A stretch of DNA of 64,000 nt from Kribbella sp. VKM Ac-2569 (GTDB taxonomy: Bacteria > Actinomycetota > Actinomycetes > Propionibacteriales > Kribbellaceae). This document shows positions 45,347 through 53,915 of the stretch, piece by piece; within the stretch, counting starts at the first letter, position 1; every line of letters starts with the position of its first letter. The notes beneath the pieces were generated by a model that worked only from the letters and a program-made list of their open reading frames with translations, was not told the origin of the DNA and made no database searches. The translations under genes were made by a program, and so were the position numbers. Where the stretch lies: positions 248,001-312,000 of the forward strand of contig NZ_SGXJ01000006.1 in the NCBI RefSeq assembly GCF_004216905.1. Direction: 5' to 3'.

Positions 45347-45534
45347 AGCGGCTCGCGACCTCGCTGGCGTTCTTCCTGGTGCTGGCGCTCGTCATCGGGT
45401 ATGTGGTGTCCGGGCCGGCGTTCATGGACTGGGGTGTGGCCGGCGGGCTGTTCGCGGTCGCGGTCGCGGGCGAGGGCTTCCGGTTCTGGCTGCGCCGGAG
45501 CCGCGCGAAGAAACGGCAGTCGTCCGGGATCTGA
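45343..45534 (+). CDS. Small membrane protein of unknown function
   Basis: A 63-residue protein starting at a GTG that overlaps the stop of the GNAT gene (GTGA). It has two hydrophobic segments (LATSLAFFLVLALVIGYVV and WGVAGGLFAVAVAGEGFRFW) and a basic tail RRSRAKKRQSS on the cytoplasmic side. Translational coupling and two good membrane helices support it as real. No family recognised. Confidence 0.7.
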   Translation: MKRLATSLAFFLVLALVIGYVVSGPAFMDWGVAGGLFAVAVAGEGFRFWLRRSRAKKRQSSGI

Positions 45535-45559
45535 GGCAGGGCGGGGTTACAGTGCGGTT

Positions 45560-46318
45560 GTGAGCGGCAACGTTCCCGCCTCGACCCGAACCCTGCGGGT
45601 CCTGACGTTCCTGGCCACGCAGCCCGGTCCCGTACCGATGGAGCGCATCGCCTCCGCGGTCGGGTTGCCGCGCTCGTCGACGTACCACTTGCTGCGGGCA
45701 ATGATCGACGAGGGATTCGTCGTACATCTGCCCGAGGAGAAGCGGTACGGGCTCGGGGTGGCGGCCTTCGAGATCGGGTCCGCGTACCTGCGGCACGATC
45801 CGCTCGAGCGGTTGGCCCGGCCGTTGCTCGCGCAACTGGTGCACGAGGTGGGGCAGACGGCGCATCTCGGCGTACTGCATGGTCGGGAGCTGGTGTACCT
45901 GCTGAAGGAGCAGCCGCCGCGACCCGTCACGTTGGTGACCGATGTCGGCGTACGGCTGCCTGCCACGCTCACGGCGTCCGGTCGGGCGTTGCTCGCCGAG
46001 CTGCCGCCTGCTCAGGTACGGGCGTTGTTCCCGACGCCGGAGTCCTTCGTACGCCGTACCGATCTGGGACCGCAGACGCTGACCCAACTGCGCCGCATCC
46101 TCGCCGACGAGAAACGCCAGGGCTTCGCCGTCGAGGACTCCTTCATCACCCCCGGCGTCGCCTCGGTGGCCAGCGCCGCCGTCGACCACGCCGGCCACCC
46201 GGTAGCCGCCATCAGCGTCACCTTCCGCACCGACGCAGTCCCCGCCACCGACCGCCCCCACCTGGCCCACAAGATCCGCCAAGCAGCCAAAGCCCTGACC
46301 CGCCGCCTCCACGGCTGA
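45560..46318 (+). CDS. IclR-family transcriptional regulator
   Basis: A 252-residue regulator with the IclR winged helix (TLRVLTFLATQPGPVPMERI, ASAVGLPRSSTYHLLRAM) and C-terminal GAF-like effector domain (ETAHLGVL-type HLGVLHGRELVYLLKEQ; FAVEDSFITPGVASVASAAV). The GTG at 45560 gives a normal N-terminus. It lies 25 bases after the membrane protein gene, in an operon divergent from hutH. It is the nearest candidate for the regulator binding the two GTCTCG palindromes, with urocanate or histidine as likely effector; that is inference. Confidence 0.9.
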   Translation: MSGNVPASTRTLRVLTFLATQPGPVPMERIASAVGLPRSSTYHLLRAMIDEGFVVHLPEEKRYGLGVAAFEIGSAYLRHDPLERLARPLLAQLVHEVGQTAHLGVLHGRELVYLLKEQPPRPVTLVTDVGVRLPATLTASGRALLAELPPAQVRALFPTPESFVRRTDLGPQTLTQLRRILADEKRQGFAVEDSFITPGVASVASAAVDHAGHPVAAISVTFRTDAVPATDRPHLAHKIRQAAKALTRRLHG

Positions 46319-46324
46319 ACCGGC

Positions 46325-46630
46325 CTACCAGGAGGACTTGGTCACGCCGGGGAGTTCGCCTCGGTGGGCTAGTTCGCGGAAGTGGATTCGGGAGAGGCCG
46401 GCTTTGCCGATGTAGCCGCGGGGGCGACCATCCGTCATGTCGCGGTTGCGGATGCGGGTGGGGCTGGCGTCTCTCGGGAGCTTTTGGAGCTTCAACTGCG
46501 CCTCGGCGCGGTCAGCGGGCGACGTGGCCGGGGCGGCGATGATCGCCTTCAGGGCGGCCCGGCGCTCGGAGTAGTGGGCGACGGTACGGCGGCGGTGGTT
46601 GTTGCGGGCGATCTTCGCCGTGGTGGCCAT
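46325..46630 (-). CDS. rpsN: Ribosomal protein S14, zinc-independent (C-minus) paralog
   Basis: S14 is part of the head of the small ribosomal subunit. This 101-residue form has the long S14 sequence ([33 protein letters not shown]) and no cysteine, so it is the C-minus type that does not need zinc. It directly follows L33 (stop and start adjoin). Under zinc starvation it would replace a zinc-binding S14 encoded elsewhere, releasing zinc. A Zur box lies upstream of the L33-S14 pair. Confidence 0.95.
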   Translation of the reverse strand: MATTAKIARNNHRRRTVAHYSERRAALKAIIAAPATSPADRAEAQLKLQKLPRDASPTRIRNRDMTDGRPRGYIGKAGLSRIHFRELAHRGELPGVTKSSW

Positions 46631-46798
46631 CTACCGCTCTTCGCGGAAGTCGACGTGTTGGCGGAGTTTGGGGTCGTACTTGCGGATTACCAGGCGGTCG
46701 GGATTGTTCCGACGGTTCTTGCGGGTTACATAGGTGAAGCCGGTACCCGCCGTACTGCGGAGCTTGACGATGGGGCGGAGGTCGTTGCGCTTGGCCAT
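46631..46798 (-). CDS. rpmG: Ribosomal protein L33, zinc-independent (C-minus) paralog
   Basis: A 55-residue protein, [18 protein letters not shown]...[17 protein letters not shown] (in part), clearly L33 of the large subunit. It lacks all four zinc-binding cysteines and is the C-minus form. It heads the L33-S14 operon, with the ATG 42 bases from a Zur box on the divergent intergenic region. The TAG is immediately followed by the S14 ATG. Confidence 0.94.
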   Translation of the reverse strand: MAKRNDLRPIVKLRSTAGTGFTYVTRKNRRNNPDRLVIRKYDPKLRQHVDFREER

Positions 46799-46840
46799 GC
46801 TGTCCTTTCTCTGACCGGTGACCCATAGGGTACTTTGTAC

Positions 46841-46855
46841 TGGTTATCATTTTCA
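46841..46855. promoter_or_regulatory. Zur box between divergent zinc-economy operons
   Basis: TGGTTATCATTTTCA has the TG-N3-AT-N-AT-N3-CA symmetry and AT-rich core of actinobacterial Zur sites. It lies 42 bases before rpmG and 17 before the CobW-like gene, so zinc-loaded Zur would repress both directions. Confidence 0.8.
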
Positions 46856-46872
46856 ACAAGACAGGAGAGCAG

Positions 46873-47955
46873 ATGATTCCGGTGACCTTGCTGACGGGGC
46901 TCGACGACGGGTTCCGCGGCGCCGTCGCGGGGAATCTGCTGGCCGCCGCCGGCCCGCGGGGCGTCCTGGTGGAGTACGACGTGAGCGCCCTGAGCACCGG
47001 CTCCGTCGTACGGATCGCACGCACCGCCACCGGCGTGATCGACCGCGAGGTGGTCACGATGGACCACCCGTGCGTCTCCTGCGCGATGCGCGGATCGCTG
47101 GTCCAGCTGCTCGCAAGCATCGCCGCCGTTGAGCTGTACGACATCGCGATCGTCAACGTCCCCACCGCCGGTGACACGCACGCGATCGCGACCGAGATCG
47201 ACCACGACACCGACCTCGCTGTCGACGCTGTCATCACCACCGTCGACACGACGACCGCGACCGCCGACCTCACCGGCGAAGAGCTGATCCGGGAGCGCGG
47301 CATCCCGACCGCCGCGGAGGACGGCCGAGCGATCGCCGAGGTTGTCGTACGGCAGCTCGAGTACGCCGACGCAGCCGTCCTCACCACCGACGACGAAAGC
47401 ACCAGCGCGCTCATCCAGGCGATCAACCCGAGGCTCCTGGTCAAGACCAGTCCGGCCGGCCTGCTCGGTGTACGGCTGCATGTTCCCGGCGTCACCGTCG
47501 AGCCCGGCTCGATCGCGGCGCCTGTGGACGGGCGAACGTTCGTCTGGCAGTCCGCCCGGCCGTTCCACCCCGAGCGGCTGTACGACGCCCTCGAGGATCT
47601 GGTCGCCGGCACGGCCCGCGGCCGCGGCACGCTCTGGATCGCGACCCAGCACCGCAGCCGGCTCAGCTGGGACAGCTTCGGCACGAACGTCTCGATCGGC
47701 GTCCTTGGTCCGTGGCTGGCCGACCTCCCGGCCGACCGCTGGGCAGGCGTCGGGCAGCAGCACCAAGCACGGTCGGCCCTCGAGTGGCACCCCGAGTACG
47801 GCGACCGCGCGTCGTACCTCTCACTGACCGGCGTCGACCTGGACGTCCGGGAATTACGCGAGCGCCTCGACGGTTGTGTCCTGCGTGCGGACGAAGCGGT
47901 CCACCCCCTGACCGATCCGTTCGCCCCCTACTTGGAAGGAAGTACTGCAGCATGA
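46873..47955 (+). CDS. CobW-like protein (COG0523) with degenerate GTPase motifs
   Basis: A 360-residue protein of CobW/ZigA type by layout and context, but the key motifs are gone. Where GxxGxGKT is expected the sequence is GLDDGFRGA at residues 9-17, so the P-loop Lys and Thr are lost; the guanine-specificity NKxD is TTDD in VLTTDDES; and the metal CxCC is C67-V-S-C70. The C-terminal CobW_C domain ([25 protein letters not shown]) is well kept. It overlaps rpmE2 and follows a Zur box, so it belongs to the zinc-starvation response, perhaps as a non-GTPase zinc carrier. Confidence 0.85.
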   Translation: MIPVTLLTGLDDGFRGAVAGNLLAAAGPRGVLVEYDVSALSTGSVVRIARTATGVIDREVVTMDHPCVSCAMRGSLVQLLASIAAVELYDIAIVNVPTAGDTHAIATEIDHDTDLAVDAVITTVDTTTATADLTGEELIRERGIPTAAEDGRAIAEVVVRQLEYADAAVLTTDDESTSALIQAINPRLLVKTSPAGLLGVRLHVPGVTVEPGSIAAPVDGRTFVWQSARPFHPERLYDALEDLVAGTARGRGTLWIATQHRSRLSWDSFGTNVSIGVLGPWLADLPADRWAGVGQQHQARSALEWHPEYGDRASYLSLTGVDLDVRELRERLDGCVLRADEAVHPLTDPFAPYLEGSTAA

Positions 47956-48197
47956 AGAAGGACATCCACCCCGACTACCGCCGGGTCGTCTTCCGGGACA
48001 AGTCCGGCAACTTCAGCTTCCTCACCGGTTCGACCCGCGAGAGCAACGAGACCATCGAGTGGCACGACGGGAACACCTACCCGGTCGTCGACGTCGAGAT
48101 CTCGTCCGCGAGCCACCCGTTCTACACGGGCCAGCAGCGCGTGATGGACACCCAGGGCCGCGTGGAGAAGTTCCGCAAGCGCTACGGCCAGAAGTAA
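47952..48197 (+). CDS. rpmE2: Ribosomal protein L31 type B, zinc-independent
   Basis: An 81-residue type B L31 ([39 protein letters not shown]) without any cysteine. It substitutes for zinc-binding L31 when zinc is scarce. The ATG overlaps the stop of the CobW-like gene (ATGA). Together with S14 and L33 in the divergent operon it forms a Zur-controlled ribosome-remodelling set; no L28 paralog is present here. A strong terminator follows. Confidence 0.96.
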   Translation: MKKDIHPDYRRVVFRDKSGNFSFLTGSTRESNETIEWHDGNTYPVVDVEISSASHPFYTGQQRVMDTQGRVEKFRKRYGQK

Positions 48198-48213
48198 CCC
48201 CGCCGTACCCCCC

Positions 48214-48244
48214 AACGGCCCGCTCGGTCTCCGAGCGGGCCGTT
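48214..48244 (+). terminator. Terminator of the cobW-like-rpmE2 operon
   Basis: AACGGCCCGCTCGG (48214-48227) and CCGAGCGGGCCGTT (48231-48244) form a 14-bp perfect stem with a 3-base loop, 17 bases after the rpmE2 stop. No long T-run follows. Confidence 0.85.
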
Positions 48245-48263
48245 CGCATGTCCGGAGACTCAA

Positions 48264-48283
48264 CCGTCTCGGATTCGAGACGG
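48264..48283. promoter_or_regulatory. hut operator, site 2
   Basis: CCGTCTCGGATTCGAGACGG is a perfect palindrome with 8-base arms and a 4-base spacer, 54 bases upstream of the HutH-like gene. It matches site 1 before hutH (44396-44415) at 16 of 20 positions, at the same distance of 54 bases from the start codon. Confidence 0.78.
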
Positions 48284-48336
48284 GAAGATGGCGGGGGTAG
48301 TGGGAGTTCGTGGGTGGGGCGGATCACACTGTGCGC

Positions 48337-49758
48337 ATGGAGCCGGTTGAACTGACGGGTGCGGGGCTGTCGCCGTTGGAGGCGGTGGCGCTCGGGCAGC
48401 GGCGTACGGCGGTGCGGTTGAGCGACGACGCCCGGAAGCGGATGTACGAGTCGGCGCAGGTAGTGGCCGAGGTCGCGAGGCGGCGGCCGGTGTACGGGCG
48501 GACCACGGGTGTCGGGGCGAACCGGGACGTGCTGACGTCCGACCCGGAGCACGGCGCGCGGTTGCTCGGATCGCATTCCACCACCGGTACGACGTCGTTC
48601 CCGAAGGACGTCGTACGGCTCGGGCTCCTGATCCGGGTCAACCAGCTCGCGGCGGGCGGGTCCGGGCTCGACCCGGCGGTGGCCGACGCGATCGTTGGCC
48701 TGCTCAACGACGACGACCTGCCCGACCTGCACCGCGGCGGCGCGATCGGCACCGGCGACCTCGGCCCGCTCGCCGAACTCGGGCTCGCTCTCGGCGACGT
48801 CATCGACGGAACCAGTGCGCTCCCGCTGCTGTCCAGCAACGCGCTCACGCTCGCCGAGTGCTGCCTCGCGTACGTCGAGGCCGCAACGCTGATCAACGTC
48901 GTACCGCTGGTCGGCGCCCTCTCCCACGTCGCACTGCGCGGCAACGCCGAGGTGTACGACGTCCGGGTCCACGAGGCCCGTCCGCAGCCGGGTCAGATCC
49001 GGGTCGCGCGCAGGATGCGTGACCTGCTCGAAGGGCTCCCGCTGAAACCGGCCCGGGTTCAGGATCCGTTCGGGTTGAGGGCTTTCGCCCAGGTGCTCGG
49101 CCCGGCCGTCGACCATGCCGATGCCCTGGGCAACAGCGTGCGGATCGACATCAACGCGGCTGCGGAGAATCCGCTGGTGGCCGGCGACACCGTGCTGCAC
49201 AACGGCAACTGGCACGCGATGCCGATCGCCATCGCCCTCGACTCGCTCCGGCTCAGCCTGCACAGCGTCGCCACCCTGTCGACGACCCGGGTGGCGAACC
49301 TCGTCGACCCGGAGTACACCGGCCTCAGTGCGTTCCTCGCGAGCGGCGCCGAGGCGAGCTCGGGCGTGATGATGATCGAGTACGTCGCCCACGACGCCCT
49401 CGCCGCGGTTCGCTCGGCCGCGCAACCCGCGACTCTCGGTACGGCGACGCTGTCCCGCGGCGCCGAGTTGCACGCCAGCTTCGCGCCGCAAGCCGCCGTA
49501 CTGACCAAGCAACTCCTCGACGCACTCCGCGAGGTCCTCGCCAGCGAACTCGTCACCGCAGTCCGCGCGATCCGCCTGGCCGCCCTGACTCCCGATGATC
49601 TCGCCCCGGCGCCCGTCGGCCCGTGGCTGACCGACGCTCTCGCGGCCCTGCCGGACGACCTGGCCGACCGATCGCTCCGGGAGGACCTGGAGATCGCCCG
49701 CGGCATACTCACGCAGTGGGGCGACCGCCAGGTCGAACATCCCGCCGAGTCCGGTTAG
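48337..49758 (+). CDS. HutH-like aromatic amino acid lyase homolog lacking the MIO tripeptide
   Basis: A 473-residue protein aligned along its length with histidine/phenylalanine ammonia-lyases: Tyr53 in PVYGRTTGVGANRD, His80 in LGSHSTTG, the QDPFGLRAFAQVLGP motif, ENPLV and NGNWHAMPIA. But where the MIO-forming Ala-Ser-Gly should be (GASGDLAPL) it has G138-T139-G140-D141-L142-G143-P144. Threonine in place of serine would not make normal MIO, so it is either catalytically altered or regulatory. It shares the operator of hutH. The stop overlaps that of the convergent gene. Confidence 0.88.
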   Translation: MEPVELTGAGLSPLEAVALGQRRTAVRLSDDARKRMYESAQVVAEVARRRPVYGRTTGVGANRDVLTSDPEHGARLLGSHSTTGTTSFPKDVVRLGLLIRVNQLAAGGSGLDPAVADAIVGLLNDDDLPDLHRGGAIGTGDLGPLAELGLALGDVIDGTSALPLLSSNALTLAECCLAYVEAATLINVVPLVGALSHVALRGNAEVYDVRVHEARPQPGQIRVARRMRDLLEGLPLKPARVQDPFGLRAFAQVLGPAVDHADALGNSVRIDINAAAENPLVAGDTVLHNGNWHAMPIAIALDSLRLSLHSVATLSTTRVANLVDPEYTGLSAFLASGAEASSGVMMIEYVAHDALAAVRSAAQPATLGTATLSRGAELHASFAPQAAVLTKQLLDALREVLASELVTAVRAIRLAALTPDDLAPAPVGPWLTDALAALPDDLADRSLREDLEIARGILTQWGDRQVEHPAESG

Positions 49759-50597
49759 AGGCGGTTGTAGGCCTTCAGCGTGCGGAGGGCGCCGACCGTG
49801 ACGATGCCGCGGTACTCGAGGGTGGCGGCCGGGCCCGGCGGTTCCCAGGTGATGGCCCAGCCGCCGTCGTCCTGCTGGTCCTCGATGAGGCGGTCCAGGT
49901 GGGCGTCGAGCTGGGCGTCGGTGAAGAGCGGACGCCAGAAGCTGTCCGGAGTCGACGCGAACTGCAGCGGAGTCACGCCGTACGTCGGATCCCCGGCGTC
50001 GGCACGGTAGTGCCCGAGCTTGGGGAGCCACTCGCGGACGCGGTCGAAGTCGACGTCGTCGGTGTGCTCCAGGAACTCGAGTGCCTCGTGCATGCCGTGG
50101 GCGTCCTCCGGGAACCCCTTCGCCAACTGCGCGGCGCACCAAACGGCGGCCCGTTCGCGCCACGGGTGCTCGATGTCGAGCTTGTGCAGCCGGCCTACCA
50201 GGCCCGCGGTGGGGTTGATGTCGGGTTGGTAGGTCCACTCGGTGATGTGCTCGGCGCGCGGGTATCCCTCCACCGCCGGACCACACAACGGCACGGCACC
50301 GTCGGCCGTCGCGGTCCGATCGAGCCAGTCTGCCGCCCGTCGGACCATCTCCTCGTCCCGGGCACCCGCCGCGAGCAACGTGTCGAACGCGACCTCGACG
50401 TCCAGCGGGAGGCTGTCCGGACACCGCTTGTCCGGCTCCAGCCCATGCCCGAACCCGCCGTCGGCGTTCTGGAACCCACGGAGCGCGTCGACCACCCCCT
50501 GCGGATCAGCCCCCTCGAAAACCGCCGCGAAGAGCCGCCGCTCGAGCACCCGAGCGTCCCGCCGTACAAAGTCCCGACCTGCCGTGAAGATGTCCAT
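49755..50597 (-). CDS. Alpha/alpha-toroid (prenyltransferase/squalene-cyclase-like fold) protein of unknown function
   Basis: A 280-residue protein with repeated QW-like motifs: GFQNADGGFGHGLEPD near residue 38-53 and EDQQDDGGWAITWE near 244-257, the hallmark of the alpha/alpha-toroid fold of prenyltransferase beta subunits and terpene cyclases. It is shorter than true cyclases and lacks the DxDD acid motif, so no catalytic role is assigned. I chose the ATG at 50597 (MDIFTAGRDF) because the longer frame runs through the kdpE end. It follows kdpE by 53 bases on the same strand. Confidence 0.8.
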   Translation of the reverse strand: MDIFTAGRDFVRRDARVLERRLFAAVFEGADPQGVVDALRGFQNADGGFGHGLEPDKRCPDSLPLDVEVAFDTLLAAGARDEEMVRRAADWLDRTATADGAVPLCGPAVEGYPRAEHITEWTYQPDINPTAGLVGRLHKLDIEHPWRERAAVWCAAQLAKGFPEDAHGMHEALEFLEHTDDVDFDRVREWLPKLGHYRADAGDPTYGVTPLQFASTPDSFWRPLFTDAQLDAHLDRLIEDQQDDGGWAITWEPPGPAATLEYRGIVTVGALRTLKAYNRL

Positions 50598-50650
50598 ACC
50601 CCCACCCTTACCCATCCCCACACCCAGGTCTTGAACGAATCGGACAGGCT

Positions 50651-51328
50651 TCACGGCTCGAAGCGGTAGCCCATTCCTGGTTCGGTGAGGAGGTGTTTCG
50701 GTCGGGCGGGGTCGGGTTCGAGTTTGCGGCGGAGCTGGCCCATGTAGAAGCGGAGGTTGCCGCTGGCGGACTCGTAGCCGGGGCCCCAGACCTCGGTGAG
50801 GAGCTGGCGCTGGGACATCAGCTTGCCGGGGTTGCGGATCAGGACCTCCAGCAGGTGCCACTCGGTCGGCGTGAGGCGGATGTCCTCGCCGTTCTCCAGG
50901 GTGACGCGCTTCGCGGCCAGGTCGACGACGGCGCCGCCGACAGTCACGATCGGCTGGTCCTGGGCGAGGTTGCTGCGCCGGAGTACGGCGCGCATCCGGG
51001 CCAGCAGCTCATCGATCCCGAACGGCTTCGTCACGTAGTCGTCCGCGCCGGCATCCAGCGCCTCGACCTTGTCGGTCTGGTCGGTCCGCCCGGACAGCAC
51101 CAGGATCGGCGCGTCGGTCCAGCCGCGCAGTCCGCGGATCACGTCCACGCCGTCGAGGTCCGGCAGCCCGAGGTCGAGGATCACCAGCTCCGGCGGATGC
51201 TGCGCGGCGACCTTCAACGCCGACGTACCGGTGCCGGCCAGATGCACCTCGTACCCCCGCGCCTTCAGGTTGATCTGCAACGCCCGCACGATCTGCGGCT
51301 CGTCATCAACCACCAAAACCCTGGTCAT
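50651..51328 (-). CDS. kdpE: Response regulator KdpE
   Basis: A 225-residue OmpR/PhoB-type response regulator. The phosphoacceptor is Asp52 in LVILDLGLPDLDGV, with the acidic pair VDDE at 7-10 and Lys in DYVTKPF. The C-terminal winged helix (LTPTEWHLLEVLIRNPGKLM; LRRKLEPDPARPKHLLTEPG) binds DNA as direct repeats. It activates kdpFABC when KdpD senses low potassium or high osmolarity. The ATG overlaps the kdpD stop (ATGA). Confidence 0.95.
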   Translation of the reverse strand: MTRVLVVDDEPQIVRALQINLKARGYEVHLAGTGTSALKVAAQHPPELVILDLGLPDLDGVDVIRGLRGWTDAPILVLSGRTDQTDKVEALDAGADDYVTKPFGIDELLARMRAVLRRSNLAQDQPIVTVGGAVVDLAAKRVTLENGEDIRLTPTEWHLLEVLIRNPGKLMSQRQLLTEVWGPGYESASGNLRFYMGQLRRKLEPDPARPKHLLTEPGMGYRFEP

Positions 51329-53898
51329 GGACCCTCCTGCTCGGATCGTTCGCGCGCTCCGGGGACCGGCGCGTCAGGGCGGAGGGTGGCGGTCGGGATC
51401 GCGACCACCATGGTCAGTCCACCACCTGGGGTGTCCTCGGGCTGCAAGGTCCCGTGCATCGCCTCGGCGAGTCCTCGGGCCAGGGCGAGCCCGAGCCCGA
51501 CGCCGACCGTGTTGTCGGTGTCGCCGAGTCGCTGGAACGGCGCGAACACCCGGTCCCGCTCCTGGCGCGGGATCCCCGGTCCGCGGTCGATGACCCGGAT
51601 CTCCACGGTGTCGCCGAGCGCGCTCCCGGTGACCAGCGGCGCCCGGCCGTCCGGCGAGTAGCGGATCGCGTTCGCCAGGATGTTCGCGACCACGCGCTCC
51701 AGCAGCGCCGGGTCCGCCTCGACCAGCGGCAGCGTGTCCGGGATGTCGACCGTCACCCGATCGGCGTCGTCGCCCAGCTCGGACAGTACGCCGGGGAGGA
51801 TCTCGTCGAGCGCCATCGGACGGGTGAAGACCGGGAGTACGCCGGCCTGCAGGCGACTGAGGTCGAGCAGGTTGTCCACCAACCGCGACAACCGGTCGAG
51901 TGACTCGTCTGCGGTCTCCAGCAGCTCGGCCCGCTCGGATTCGCTCCACTCGACATCATCGCTGCGCAGCGAAGTCACCGAGGCCTTCGCCGACGCCAGT
52001 GGGGATCTCAGGTCATGACCGACGGCGCGAAGCAACGCCGTACGCAGCTTGTCGGCCTCGGCGAGTGGCTTCGCCTCGGCGGCCGCCTCACTCAACCGGC
52101 CCCGATCGACCAGCGCCGCCGCATGCGCCGCGAACGCCCCGACCAGCCGCCGCTCGTCCGCCTGCAGCTGATGGCCCTGCAGCACCAGCACCAGGTCGTC
52201 GCGGGCGGGAATCTCCGCGTCGGCCTCCTCCGGCCGGGTGCAGGTGAGCGACCCGGCCGAGGCGAGTGGTCGCCACACCTCGGTCAGCTCGTCGTCGTCC
52301 ACGCGCTCCATCAGGCACGCCCCGGTCATCCCGAACGCCTCGCGGACCCGCTCCAGCAGGGCGGGCAGCGCTGTCTCGCCACGCAGTACCGATCCGGCCA
52401 AGGTCGCCAACGTCTCCGATTCCGCGGCCGCCCGCGCCGCTTGTCTGGTACGGCGTGCCGCGCGATCGACGACCGTACTGACCATGGCCGCGACCAGGAC
52501 GAAGATCAGCAACGCCAAGGCGTTGTTCAGCTCGGCGATCGTGAAAGTCCGCTTCGGCGGCGTGAAGAAGTAGTTCAGCACCAGCGAGCCGGCGATCGCG
52601 GTCACCATCGCCGGCCACATCCCGCCGACCAGCGCCACCACGATGACGGCGAACAGGAACGCCAGCACGTTGCTGGTCAGGTTGAGCGTGTCTCCGCCGA
52701 GCCCGAGGACCAGCGCAAGCACCGGCGGCAGGAGGACGGCCAGCACGAAGCCCTGGATCTTCCGTTTCCGGGACAGACTGCCCCGAAGCCTGGGCAACCT
52801 GCCGCGGCCCATCAGCGAGTGCGTAACGAGGTGTACGTCGATATCGCCGGAGTCGCGGATCGTCGTCGACCCGATGCCCGGGCCGGTGAGCAACGTCGAC
52901 AGCCGGCTCCGGCGCGAGCCGCCGAGGACGAGCTGCGTGGCGTTCTCCGCCCGCGCGAAGGTCAGCAGCGCGGTGGGGATGTCGTCGCCGACCACCTGGT
53001 GGTAGGTCCCACCAAGCTTCTCGACCAGGTTCCGCTGCTCGGCGAGCTTGCTCGGGTTCGCGCCGGTCAGCCCGTCGGACCGCGCGACATGGACGGCGAG
53101 CAGATCGCCGCCCGACGACCGCGCTGCGATCCGGGCGGCACGCCGGATCAGCGTCTCACCCTCGGGACCTCCTGTCAGCGCGACCACGACGCGCTCGCGA
53201 GCCTCCCAGGTGGAGTCGATGTCGTGCTCCGCGCGGTACTGCTGCAGACCGGCGTCCACCCGGTCCGCGAGCCAGAGCAGCGCGAGCTCCCGCAGCGCGG
53301 ACAGGTTGCCGACCCGGAAATAGTTGCCCAGGGCAGCGTCGATCTTGTCGGCGGTGTACACGTTCCCGTGCGCCATCCGCCGGCGGAGCGCCTCCGGCGT
53401 CATGTCGACGAGCTCGATCTGGTCCGCGGCCCGCACCACCCGGTCCGGGACCGTCTCCTGCTGCGGTACGCCGGTGATCTTCTCGACCACGTCGTTGATC
53501 GACTCGAGGTGCTGGATGTTCAACGTCGAGATCACGTCGATCCCGGCGTTCAGCAGCTCGTCGATGTCCTGCCAGCGCTTCTCGTGCCGGCTGCCCGGCA
53601 CGTTGGTGTGCGCCATCTCGTCGATCAGCGCGACGTCCGGGCGCCGGGCCAGGACCGCGTCGAGGTCCATCTCGGTGAAGCTGGCGCCGCGGTAGTCGAG
53701 GATCCGTCGCGGCACCGTCTCCAGACCGTCCAGCATCTCGTCGGTGTACTTGCGGCCGTGGGTCTCCACGAAACCGACCGCGACGTCGGTTCCCCGGGCG
53801 CGCCGGCGGCGGCCCTCGCCCAGCATCTTGTAGGTCTTTCCAACGCCGGGCGCGGCCCCCAAGTAGATCCGCAGATGCCCGCGGCCGCTCTTGCTCAT
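51325..53898 (-). CDS. kdpD: Potassium sensor histidine kinase KdpD
   Basis: An 857-residue sensor kinase with all KdpD parts: an N-terminal KdpD domain with Walker A GAAPGVGKT near residues 13-21 and the MAHTNVPGS segment, a UspA-like domain (about 240-360), four clustered membrane helices near 400-490 (FVLAVLLPPVLALVLG and following), a GAF-like region, then the kinase with phosphoacceptor His in VGHDLRSPLASAKA and N/G boxes NAIRYSPDG, RDRVFAPF, VGLGLALARGL. It phosphorylates KdpE. It starts 17 bases after kdpC. Confidence 0.96.
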   Translation of the reverse strand: MSKSGRGHLRIYLGAAPGVGKTYKMLGEGRRRRARGTDVAVGFVETHGRKYTDEMLDGLETVPRRILDYRGASFTEMDLDAVLARRPDVALIDEMAHTNVPGSRHEKRWQDIDELLNAGIDVISTLNIQHLESINDVVEKITGVPQQETVPDRVVRAADQIELVDMTPEALRRRMAHGNVYTADKIDAALGNYFRVGNLSALRELALLWLADRVDAGLQQYRAEHDIDSTWEARERVVVALTGGPEGETLIRRAARIAARSSGGDLLAVHVARSDGLTGANPSKLAEQRNLVEKLGGTYHQVVGDDIPTALLTFARAENATQLVLGGSRRSRLSTLLTGPGIGSTTIRDSGDIDVHLVTHSLMGRGRLPRLRGSLSRKRKIQGFVLAVLLPPVLALVLGLGGDTLNLTSNVLAFLFAVIVVALVGGMWPAMVTAIAGSLVLNYFFTPPKRTFTIAELNNALALLIFVLVAAMVSTVVDRAARRTRQAARAAAESETLATLAGSVLRGETALPALLERVREAFGMTGACLMERVDDDELTEVWRPLASAGSLTCTRPEEADAEIPARDDLVLVLQGHQLQADERRLVGAFAAHAAALVDRGRLSEAAAEAKPLAEADKLRTALLRAVGHDLRSPLASAKASVTSLRSDDVEWSESERAELLETADESLDRLSRLVDNLLDLSRLQAGVLPVFTRPMALDEILPGVLSELGDDADRVTVDIPDTLPLVEADPALLERVVANILANAIRYSPDGRAPLVTGSALGDTVEIRVIDRGPGIPRQERDRVFAPFQRLGDTDNTVGVGLGLALARGLAEAMHGTLQPEDTPGGGLTMVVAIPTATLRPDAPVPGARERSEQEGP

Positions 53899-53915
53899 AG
53901 CCCCATGCTCTCAGC

